Source: Dolomitihabitans soli (lineage in GTDB: Bacteria; Actinomycetota; Actinomycetes; Streptosporangiales; Streptosporangiaceae). Taken from it: a stretch of DNA of 64,000 nucleotides. The DNA lies in the NCBI RefSeq assembly GCF_022213955.1, contig NZ_JAKNTW010000015.1, positions 62,001-126,000 on the forward strand, given 5' to 3'. The notes beneath the pieces were generated by a model, which was not told the origin of the DNA, searched no databases, and saw nothing but the letters and a program-made list of their open reading frames with translations. The stretch's first letter is position 1. Each line of letters begins with the position of its first letter. Positions 17,587 to 24,578 of the stretch are shown here, in pieces. The position numbers and the translations under genes were made by a program.

Positions 17587-18690
17587 ATGTCATCCGACCG
17601 CATGTCGAAAGACCTACTCCCGACGCCGGACTTCACCTTCGATCCCGACGTTCCGGGTGCGTGTATCGCGGGCGTAAGGCCCTACCGCATCGGCTCCTAT
17701 CGGCTCGACGCCGAGATGGAGTCAGGCAAGTTCGTCGTCCACAACTACGGCCACGGCGGCGCCGGCATCACGCTGAGCTGGGGTTGTGCCGAAAAGGTGC
17801 GGGAAATCGTCAAGAACTACATCGCCGTGTCGAAGGACACGGAAGTCGCGGTGCTCGGCGCCGGCGTCATGGGGCTGACCGCCGCGACGCTGCTGCTCGA
17901 CCTCGGCCTCAAGGTCACGATCTATTCGGACCGCAAGCCGGAGGAGACGACATCGTACAAGGCCGGTGGCCAGTGGGCCGTCTCCGTCGTCAAGTACGAA
18001 GGCAAGGAAGAGGAGCTCAAGGGCATCCTCAAGACCGCCTACACGACGTTCAAGAACAGCATCGGCAAGAACTTCGGCGTTTACGAGCGGCCCAACTACA
18101 CCGCGACGCTCTCGCACAATCTCGAAGTGGTGATGCAACTCGTACCCGGCCTGATACCGGAACGCGTCCCGCTGCCGTGCCTGCCGTTCGAAGGACACAC
18201 CCAGTCCGGATACATGTATCAGACGTTGCTGATCGAGCCGCCGACCTTCCTGGCCCGGCTGGAGAAGGATCTCAAGATGCGCAACGTCACATGCGTGCAC
18301 AAGAGATTCATGAACAAGTCGGACGTGTTCACGTCGGTGACGCAGGCGATCATCGTCAACTGCACCGGACTCGGCGCGAAGAAGCTGTGGAACGACTCGC
18401 AGCTGCTCCCGATCAAGGGACAGCTCGCGATGCTGCCGCCGCAGCCGAAACTGCAGTATCTCTACGGCCAGAACGGCTACATGTTCCCGCGCTCCGATCA
18501 TGTCGTCATCGGCGGCACCTTCGAGGAGGACGTCGACGACGAGATCGCCGACAAGGCCAAGTGCCAGGAACTGGTCGACTACATGGCCTCGCTGTTCGGC
18601 AAGGCGCCACGGAGGGCCATGCCGGACTTCCACATCCACCACCCGCGCCACGCCGCGAAGGTCAACCCGGTGCTGCCGGAAGTCGTCTGA
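17587..18690 (+). CDS. DAO-family FAD oxidoreductase with permuted domain order
   Basis: 367 residues from ATG 17587 (GGAGG at 17576-17580). It contains every recognisable piece of a D-amino-acid oxidase, but in a rotated order. The segment that normally ends DAO is here at the front: GVRPYR (29-34, the substrate-carboxylate Arg region) and FVVHNYGHGGAG with SWGCA (about 49-68). Only then comes the FAD-binding VLGAGVMGLTAAT (89-101), which is residue 1-15 in classical DAO, followed by SYKAGGQW, VNCTGLGAKKLW and the late MFPRSDHVVIGGTF. An N-terminal extension of about 25 residues precedes. A terminator hairpin follows 12 bases after the stop. Confidence 0.85.
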   Translation: MSSDRMSKDLLPTPDFTFDPDVPGACIAGVRPYRIGSYRLDAEMESGKFVVHNYGHGGAGITLSWGCAEKVREIVKNYIAVSKDTEVAVLGAGVMGLTAATLLLDLGLKVTIYSDRKPEETTSYKAGGQWAVSVVKYEGKEEELKGILKTAYTTFKNSIGKNFGVYERPNYTATLSHNLEVVMQLVPGLIPERVPLPCLPFEGHTQSGYMYQTLLIEPPTFLARLEKDLKMRNVTCVHKRFMNKSDVFTSVTQAIIVNCTGLGAKKLWNDSQLLPIKGQLAMLPPQPKLQYLYGQNGYMFPRSDHVVIGGTFEEDVDDEIADKAKCQELVDYMASLFGKAPRRAMPDFHIHHPRHAAKVNPVLPEVV

Positions 18691-18702
18691 CGCGTCCCGA
18701 CC

Positions 18703-18726
18703 GTGCCCCGCCGTACGGCGGGGCAC
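18703..18726 (+). terminator. Perfect 24-bp palindromic terminator after the DAO-like gene
   Basis: A perfect GC-rich palindrome (arms GTGCCCCGCCGT and ACGGCGGGGCAC) begins 12 bases after the stop. It has no T tract, which is common for actinomycete terminators. Confidence 0.65.
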
Positions 18727-18741
18727 ACGGGAGCGCCCATC

Positions 18742-18849
18742 GTGGTCTTCACCGTGGCCGACCACCTCCTGCCGCGGCTGAGCGAGCAGCATGCCGACAC
18801 GTTGTTCGGCGTGCCGGCCGCCGCGGTCTCCGTGATCTCAGGTCCGTGA
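18742..18849 (+). pseudogene. Remnant of a thiamine-pyrophosphate enzyme gene (N-terminus only)
   Basis: A 35-codon frame from GTG 18742 to TGA 18849 reads like the beginning of a pyruvate/indolepyruvate decarboxylase-type protein: TVADHLLPRLSEQHADTLFG followed by VPA, the usual V-x-D-Y-L-x-x-R-L...V-x-x-x-F-G-V-P-G pattern. The reading is lost at a 14-bp tandem repeat (18831-18872) and no continuation exists downstream, where a minus-strand gene occupies the DNA. A decayed or truncated copy is the simplest explanation. A real small protein is possible but unlikely. Confidence 0.55.
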
Positions 18850-18872
18850 TCTCAGGTCCGCGATCTCAGGTC
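18831..18872. repeat. Three tandem copies of a 14-bp unit
   Basis: CGTGATCTCAGGTC is repeated at 18831-18844 and 18845-18858, and with one change (CGCGATCTCAGGTC) at 18859-18872. The array runs into the last codons of the minus-strand dehydrogenase gene, whose stop lies at 18866-18868. It marks the break point of the TPP-enzyme remnant. Confidence 0.9.
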
Positions 18873-19621
18873 ACGGTGGCGAGGCGGCGCAGGGTCTGCT
18901 CGGCGGCCCGGGTCATCTCCGCCGGCACGCCGAGACCGGACAGGTAGGCGCCGGTGTCCCGCATCTCCTGTGCTCGCCGTACGGCATGCGTCCGGGTGCC
19001 GGTCAGGAAACGGTCGATGACCGCTTGGCCGTCGCCGGACAACTGGCGGGCGATCTCCCCGCGGATCCACTCCTCATCGCCGGCCGCCTGCCCCGCGGCG
19101 ACGGCCTCGCAGACCACCGAGGCCAGGCCCTTCATGAACACGCTGCGCAGCAGCTTGCGTGCCATGGCGGCGCCCGGCGCGGCGGCGAGGACCTCGACCG
19201 GTGTCCCCAGCGGCCGCATGAGCCCGGCCAGCGCGTCCGCTCCAGGCCCGCTGACCATGAGCGGCACGGTGGCGCCGTGCAGCGGGACCGGGCCGAGGAT
19301 CGCCACGTCGGCGAAGTTCTCGATCCGCCGGCCCAGCCGTTCCATGACCTCCGGGGCGGAGGAGGTGAAGTCGGCGTAGGCCGATCCCGGCCGCAGCCGG
19401 TCGCGGCACGCCTCGGCCACGTCCGCCGCCGCCGACGCGCCGGTCAGGACCAGAACGAGCTCGGCGTCGCCGACGGTGTCCCGGAGAGTCGCCGTCCGGG
19501 TGACCCCGGCGGGGGTGTCGCCCGGACGGGGGTCGTAGCCGAGCACCTCGTGCCCGGCCGCGGCGAGCGCGGCCGCGTAGACACTGCCCGCTTCGCCCAA
19601 GCCGATGACGGCACAACGCAT
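18866..19621 (-). CDS. NAD(P)-binding dehydrogenase with DUF1932 C-terminal domain
   Basis: 251 residues. The Rossmann start is CAVIGLGEAGSVYAAALAAAGHEV (residues 3-26), with a YDPRPGD loop after it. The C-terminal part AAMARKLLRSVFMKGLASVVCEAV is the helix that defines the DUF1932/6PGDH-like group (the lysine is catalytic in the beta-hydroxyacid dehydrogenases). It is the last gene of the TctB-TctA-TctC-RraA-IclR cluster, which suggests oxidation of a hydroxy acid brought in by the Tct system. SD AAAGGA precedes the ATG. Confidence 0.88.
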   Translation of the reverse strand: MRCAVIGLGEAGSVYAAALAAAGHEVLGYDPRPGDTPAGVTRTATLRDTVGDAELVLVLTGASAAADVAEACRDRLRPGSAYADFTSSAPEVMERLGRRIENFADVAILGPVPLHGATVPLMVSGPGADALAGLMRPLGTPVEVLAAAPGAAMARKLLRSVFMKGLASVVCEAVAAGQAAGDEEWIRGEIARQLSGDGQAVIDRFLTGTRTHAVRRAQEMRDTGAYLSGLGVPAEMTRAAEQTLRRLATVT

Positions 19622-19646
19622 GATTCATCAATTCCTTTGATCATTT

Positions 19647-20399
19647 TCAGACATGCCCGAGGGCGGCGGCGGCGCGGAGCAGTTCGGGCACCCAGGCGAG
19701 CATCTCGCTCTCGGAGTGCCGTTCGGCCGGTCCGGAGACGCTCACCGACGCCGTGGACTCACCGCCGGGCCTGGGTACCGGGGCGCTGATGCCGGATGAG
19801 CCGATGACCCGCTCGTTGACCGAGAAGTGGTAACCACGATCTCGGATCAGGGCCAGCTCGGCCCGCAGGTCCTGTTCGGTCACGGGTGTGCCGGCCACGG
19901 TGCCGAGGTCGCCGATGGTGGACAGGAGGGTGTGCAGCTCCTCCTCCGGCATGGTGGCGGCCAGCACCTTGCCCGCCCCGAGGTGCAGGGGCAGCCGCCG
20001 GCCGATGGGGAGCTGGTAGCGCAGCGGGTCGCTGCCGTCGACGCGGGCGATGACGATGCGCTCCAGACCCGACCTGATGTGCAGCGTCGTGGTCAGGCCG
20101 GTGGTGGCGGCGAGTTCCTGCAGTACGGGGGCCGCGGCACGGCTGACGCGGTCGCTGACCAGGTAGCCGTGCGCGGCGGCGAGAGTGGCCGGTCCGAGGT
20201 GGTAACTCTGCTGTTGCGCGGTGACGAATCCGCGCCGTTGCAGCACGCCGAGCAGGCGCAGGGTCGTGGCCGGGGACAGCGCCGCCTGACGGGCGATCTC
20301 CGACAGCCGCAACGGCTTGTCACTGCGTTCGAGCACTTCGAGGACGTCGAACGCGCGCTCGACCGAGCGCATGGACGACTGCGGTTGCCCTGCGGTCAT
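19647..20399 (-). CDS. IclR-family transcriptional regulator
   Basis: 250 residues. The N-terminal winged helix is clear: SSMRSVERAFDVLEVLE, LSEIARQAALSPATTLRLLGVLQRRGFVTAQ. The C-terminal effector domain has the usual R-G-Y-H-F-S-V-N-E-R and GISAPVPRPGG segments. It lies within the minus-strand Tct/RraA cluster and most likely controls it, perhaps through the inverted repeat upstream of the first gene (24130-24148). IclR proteins beside Tct and RraA genes commonly respond to aromatic or hydroxy-acid intermediates. Confidence 0.93.
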   Translation of the reverse strand: MTAGQPQSSMRSVERAFDVLEVLERSDKPLRLSEIARQAALSPATTLRLLGVLQRRGFVTAQQQSYHLGPATLAAAHGYLVSDRVSRAAAPVLQELAATTGLTTTLHIRSGLERIVIARVDGSDPLRYQLPIGRRLPLHLGAGKVLAATMPEEELHTLLSTIGDLGTVAGTPVTEQDLRAELALIRDRGYHFSVNERVIGSSGISAPVPRPGGESTASVSVSGPAERHSESEMLAWVPELLRAAAALGHV

Positions 20400-20429
20400 C
20401 GGGGAAACCCTTCTCGGAACGGGCGTGTG

Positions 20430-21029
20430 TCATGCGGATTCAAGGATCGCAGCCCGTTTGCCGGTCTCGCGGGCCAGAACGGCCTCCGCCGCCTCGGCGA
20501 TGCTCGCGGCCTCCGCCAGCGGGATGACGACCACGCCGTCGGCGTCGCCCACCAGGATGTCACCGGGCGCCACCGCCACACCTCCCACCGCGATCGTGCG
20601 CCCCAGATGCCCGGGGCCGTTCTTGTACGGCCCGGCGGGGGTCACCGCCCTGGCGAAGACGGGGATGCCGATCTCGCCGAGGCCCTCGGCGTCCCTGACG
20701 GCGCCGTCGATGACGAACCCGGCCAGTCCGCGGTTCTTGGCGCGCTGGCCGATGAGATCGCCGATCAACGCCCGGGATTCGTCACCGCCGCCGTTCACCA
20801 CGATCACGTCACCCGGCTCGGCCGCATCCAGCGCCTTGTGCACGAACTGGTTGTCGCCCGACCTGGTCCACACGGTGAAGGCGCGGCCGACCAGGCGTGC
20901 GCCGGGCCAGACGGGGCCGATCCGGGAATCCAGCACACCGAGCCGGTCCATCGCGTCGCCGATGTTGGCGGCGGGAAGCCGGGCGAAACGAGCCAGCAGG
21001 TTCGCCTCGGCCCGCGGGAAGTCAGTCAT
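20430..21029 (-). CDS. RraA-family protein (4-hydroxy-4-methyl-2-oxoglutarate aldolase-like)
   Basis: 199 residues. The family core is present: ANIGDAMDRLGVLD near 20-34, GDVIVVNGGGDESRALIGDL near 73-92, FVIDGAVRDAEGL near 104-116 with the conserved R-D pair, and GDILVGDADGVVVIP. HMG/CHA aldolases of this fold are metal (Mg2+) dependent and cleave 4-hydroxy-2-oxo diacids to pyruvate plus another 2-oxo acid. In this operon it likely acts on a metabolite imported by the Tct transporter. A role as regulator of RNase E is unlikely in this setting. Confidence 0.88.
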   Translation of the reverse strand: MTDFPRAEANLLARFARLPAANIGDAMDRLGVLDSRIGPVWPGARLVGRAFTVWTRSGDNQFVHKALDAAEPGDVIVVNGGGDESRALIGDLIGQRAKNRGLAGFVIDGAVRDAEGLGEIGIPVFARAVTPAGPYKNGPGHLGRTIAVGGVAVAPGDILVGDADGVVVIPLAEAASIAEAAEAVLARETGKRAAILESA

Positions 21030-21059
21030 TCGTCATGCCTTTCACTGGATGGGTACGGG

Positions 21060-22049
21060 TCAGCCCTCGTTGCGGACGAGCGGGAGGGCGTTCTTGAACG
21101 TGCTCTCCTGCTCCTGCCAGTACGTCGTGTACTGCGGGCCGGACTTGTAGACGGTGGCGAGGCCCAGATTCTTGAGCTTGGCGACGACGGCCGGGTCCTC
21201 GATCGCCTTGCCCAGCGCGCTCTCGATCTTCTTCTGCACGTCGGCGGGCAGGCCGGCCGGCGCCGAGTAGCCACGCGCGGTCGCCGCCTCGATCTGGTAG
21301 CCCTGCTCGGCGAAGGTGGGCGCGTCGGGCAGGAACGGGCTGCGCTCGCCGGACATCACGCCGAGCACCTTGATCTTCCCCTGGGTGACCAGGTCCCGCA
21401 CGTCGCTGACGTTGCCCACGTAGGCGTTGACGTGCTTGCCGAGAAAGGCCGCGATCGCCTGGGAGGCGCCTTCGGAGAAGTGCACGGGCGCGAACTGGGC
21501 GCCCGTTCTCTGCTGGATGTCGGCGAGCGCGAAGTGCTCGCCGGTCTGCACACCGGTGGTGGGGACCGTGACGCTCTTGGGCTTCTTCTTGACCGCCTCG
21601 ATCAGGTCCTTCAGGGTCGTGTACGGGCTGCCGGGGGCGACCCCGATGAGCATCGGGTCGAGAACCTGCATGCCGAGCGGCAGGAAACTCGCCCTGGTGT
21701 AGGTGGCCCCGCGGCTGGGATCGAGCGGGGAGACGACCACGGAGGGGGAGCCGGTGGCTCCGATGGTGTAGCCGTCGGGCTTGGCGTTGGTGAGCGCGGT
21801 GTAGCCGATCTGGCCGCCGGCGCCGGGCTTGTTGAGGACTTCGACGTTGGTGCCGAGTTCCTTCTCCAGGACCGGTGCGATCACTCGGGCGGCGGCGTCG
21901 ACCGCCGCGCCGGGCGCGAAACCGACGATCAGGGTGATGGGCTTGCCCTTGCGCGGCCAGGCGCCGGCCGTACCGCCGGTCTGCTGGGGTGCGCAGGCGG
22001 TCAGGGCGGTCGCGAACGCCAGGGTGACTGCGGTGATCTTGGTTTTCAT
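21060..22049 (-). CDS. tctC: Tripartite tricarboxylate transporter substrate-binding lipoprotein (TctC/Bug)
   Basis: 329 residues from ATG 22049. The signal peptide ends in a lipid-attachment Cys (ALTAC, C19). The TctC/Bug core is clear: KPITLIVGFAPGAAVDAAARV near residues 34-54, LGTNVEVLNKPGAGGQIGYTAL near 63-85, and the C-terminal domain of the Venus-flytrap. It binds carboxylates outside the membrane for TctAB. It is followed by rraA and preceded by tctA in one minus-strand run. The ligand is probably a hydroxylated or aromatic di/tricarboxylate, by context. Confidence 0.93.
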   Translation of the reverse strand: MKTKITAVTLAFATALTACAPQQTGGTAGAWPRKGKPITLIVGFAPGAAVDAAARVIAPVLEKELGTNVEVLNKPGAGGQIGYTALTNAKPDGYTIGATGSPSVVVSPLDPSRGATYTRASFLPLGMQVLDPMLIGVAPGSPYTTLKDLIEAVKKKPKSVTVPTTGVQTGEHFALADIQQRTGAQFAPVHFSEGASQAIAAFLGKHVNAYVGNVSDVRDLVTQGKIKVLGVMSGERSPFLPDAPTFAEQGYQIEAATARGYSAPAGLPADVQKKIESALGKAIEDPAVVAKLKNLGLATVYKSGPQYTTYWQEQESTFKNALPLVRNEG

Positions 22050-22069
22050 GGTGACTCCCTCCTCGGGGG

Positions 22070-23569
22070 TCAGGCTTCGGGGTCGTCGGTGAGGGCCGCG
22101 GGCTTGCGGAGTCGCAGCAGTGGGCTGGCGGCGATCACCAGCGCGATGACCAGCAGGACGACGCTGATCGGGCGGGTGAGGAAGACGGTGAAGTCGCCCT
22201 GGGACAACTCCAGCGACTCGCGCAGGGAACGTTCCATGAGGGGGCCGAGCACGAGGGTCAGCACCAGCGGCGCGAGCGGGATGTCGAGCCGGCGCAGCAG
22301 CAGGCCGAGGAGCCCGAACCCGATCATCACGAAGACATCGAAGACGGTGAAGTTGATCGTGTAGGTCCCCACGACCATGAACATCAGGATGAGCGCGGTG
22401 AGGACGGGGTACGGGATGCGCAGAATGGCGGTCCACACGCGGACCAGCGGCACGTTCAGGATCAGCAGGATGACGTTGCCGACGAAGAGGCTGGCGATGA
22501 TGGCCCAGGCGACGTCCGCGTGCTCGGTGAACAGGGTCGGGCCGGGGGTGAGGCCCTGCTGGAGGAAGGCGCCCATCAGTACGGCGATCGTCGGAGAGGC
22601 GGGAATGCCGAGGGTGAACAACGGCACCAGGGCGCCGTTGGCGTGCGCGTTGTTGGCGGTCTCCGGACCGGCCACGCCCTCGACGGCGCCCGAGCCGAGT
22701 TCGGCGCGGTGCCTGCTGAACTTTCGCTCCGCGCCGTAGGCGAGCAGCGAGGAGACCGAGCCGGTCATGCCGGGGATGAGCCCGAGGACGAAGCCGATGC
22801 CGGTGCCGCGTGCGATCGCGGGAGCGCTCCGGCGCAGGTCGGTGCGGGTGGGCAGGAGCGCCCGCAGACCCGGCGTCATGGCGCGGCTCGTTCCCGTCGT
22901 CGCCTTGGCGAGGACCTCCGACAGGCCGAACAGGCCGATGATGACCGCTACGAAGCTGATTCCGTCCAGCAGCCGTTCACTGCCGAAGGTGAACCTGGGG
23001 GCGCCCGCCACCGGGTCGATGCCGACCATGGCGATCAGCAGTCCCAGCACTCCGGAGATCAGGGCCCTGGTCATGGACCGGCCGGCGAGAGCCACCAGCA
23101 GGCAGATGCCGACGACCATGAGGGCGAAGAACTCGGGCGGGCCGATCCGCAGGCCGAGGTCGCCGAGGGGACGGGCGGCGACGACGAGGCCGATGGTGGC
23201 CACCGTGCCGCCGACGAACGAGCCGAGGGCCGCGATGGTGAGCGCGGCTCCCGCCCGGCCCTGCTTGGTCATCGCGTAGCCGTCGATGGTGGTGATCGCG
23301 GAGGCGGCCTCGCCCGGGGTGTTGAGCAGGACGCTGGTGATGGTCCCGCCGTACTGCGTGCCGTAGAAGATGGCGGCCAGCATGATGATGGCGCTGGTCG
23401 GCTCCAGGTTGAGCGTCAGGGGGATCAGGAGGGCGACGCCGGCGACGGGCCCGATTCCCGGCAGCACCCCGATCAGCGTGCCGAGCAGGCAGCCGATGAA
23501 GGCGTAGAGCAGGTTCTGCGGTGTGAGCGCGGTCGCGAGGCCGGACAGCAGTTCGGACAGGACGTCCAT
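22070..23569 (-). CDS. tctA: Tripartite tricarboxylate transporter large permease TctA
   Basis: 499 residues. The start ATG 23569 overlaps the stop of tctB (TAATG), although the frame stays open upstream. The family signature GTLIGVLPGIGPVAGVALLIPLT near residues 30-52 is present, then the SAIIMLAAIFYGTQYGGTITSVLLNTPGEA block and a later GLIPGMTGSVSSLLAYGAE. About twelve membrane segments are predicted. With TctB it forms the secondary carboxylate importer that works with TctC. Confidence 0.95.
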   Translation of the reverse strand: MDVLSELLSGLATALTPQNLLYAFIGCLLGTLIGVLPGIGPVAGVALLIPLTLNLEPTSAIIMLAAIFYGTQYGGTITSVLLNTPGEAASAITTIDGYAMTKQGRAGAALTIAALGSFVGGTVATIGLVVAARPLGDLGLRIGPPEFFALMVVGICLLVALAGRSMTRALISGVLGLLIAMVGIDPVAGAPRFTFGSERLLDGISFVAVIIGLFGLSEVLAKATTGTSRAMTPGLRALLPTRTDLRRSAPAIARGTGIGFVLGLIPGMTGSVSSLLAYGAERKFSRHRAELGSGAVEGVAGPETANNAHANGALVPLFTLGIPASPTIAVLMGAFLQQGLTPGPTLFTEHADVAWAIIASLFVGNVILLILNVPLVRVWTAILRIPYPVLTALILMFMVVGTYTINFTVFDVFVMIGFGLLGLLLRRLDIPLAPLVLTLVLGPLMERSLRESLELSQGDFTVFLTRPISVVLLVIALVIAASPLLRLRKPAALTDDPEA

Positions 23570-24102
23570 TACAGGCCCAGCCCGGCCAGGAACGGGATCG
23601 CCGAGGCCGGCAACTGGACGAGCAGGCCCTGTTCGAATCCGTGGAAGACGCCTGCGCTCCCGGCCACGGACAGGACCAGCGAGAGCGCCCAGCCCCGCTC
23701 CGCCCGCCACTTGAGGTGGAACATCAGGAACAGGAACATGCTCACCTGGTAGCCGAGAAGGTCGAGCAGGCCGGCCAGGACCAGGAGGCTGACCAGTACG
23801 ACGGCGGCATGTCTCAGGTCCGGCCGCTCGGCGGCCGCCGTCTCCCGGCCGGCGCGGCTCTGCGCGAACCAGGCCACGCTGAGCACGCCCAGTGCCACCG
23901 CCAGTGCGAACGGGAAGAAGCCGGGGCCGGGCCCGAACGAGGTCCACAGGCCCAGACTCAGCGCCTCCACGGTGATGTAGACCGCGAGTGCGACAAGAGC
24001 CGCCTGGGTCGCCGTTCTCAGCCGCGCCGGGGTTGCGTGCGTCTGGGGTTCCTGCTGGTCGGGGACGTGGGTCTGATTGGCGTACGCCTGATCACGGCTC
24101 AT
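23569..24102 (-). CDS. tctB: Tripartite tricarboxylate transporter small permease TctB
   Basis: 177 residues with four predicted membrane segments. The start is ATG 24102; a longer frame is open but lacks support. The pattern SLGLWTSFGPGPGFFPFALAVALG is the TctB signature (G-P-G-x-F-P near residue 56). It is the first gene of the minus-strand transcript, and its control region (24103-24200) carries a perfect inverted repeat with 7-bp arms. Confidence 0.9.
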   Translation of the reverse strand: MSRDQAYANQTHVPDQQEPQTHATPARLRTATQAALVALAVYITVEALSLGLWTSFGPGPGFFPFALAVALGVLSVAWFAQSRAGRETAAAERPDLRHAAVVLVSLLVLAGLLDLLGYQVSMFLFLMFHLKWRAERGWALSLVLSVAGSAGVFHGFEQGLLVQLPASAIPFLAGLGL

Positions 24103-24578
24103 GGGGGTGTGCCCGTCTTCGCAGTTCAACTTTTCACACAATGAAAAGCATTTCCATTTAGTGGCAAGCCTGCCGATAAGAGAACGAGAGTGTCAAGACA
24201 TTGCGCGGATGTTTCCGGCAGATGTCCACGCGGGCCCGGTGCGGTGAACCGGGCCGCGTAAGGACTGCGACGTCGGCGGTGTGTCATCGCTGATTCCGGT
24301 GGTCGCCCCTGGTCCGTCCAGTACTTTCGGGACGATGCGGCGGTGTCCGCTTCAGGGTGTCGCATGGGGTTTTGCACCAGGCGATTGACCTGCGAGAATG
24401 CCTCTCCATGCAGGCGTTGGGCAGGGTACGGCCGGTCGGTGTGGGGTGGTGGCGGCGCGCCCTCCTGTGGCCGGTGCCAGGTGATGAGACGGGCGGGACA
24501 GGGGGGTGAGATGAGGCTCCGGAAGGCGTAGGCTCTGGGCCGGGAACCGACTGCCGGGGTGCAAGAAAAGGGGAACAG
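24103..24578. other. Divergent intergenic region between tctB and dnaE
   Basis: 476 bases. The tctB-proximal 90 bases are AT-rich, and the operator candidate at 24130-24148 lies there. The dnaE-proximal part shows no clear promoter or hairpin. Small open frames here have no plausible protein features. Confidence 0.6.
24130..24148 (-). promoter_or_regulatory. Inverted repeat, probable IclR operator for the tct operon
   Basis: CTTTTCA-CACAA-TGAAAAG is a perfect 7-bp inverted repeat with a 5-base centre, about 28 bases upstream of tctB. IclR-family sites are often of this size and symmetry. Binding by the IclR protein encoded in this operon is inference. Confidence 0.55.
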
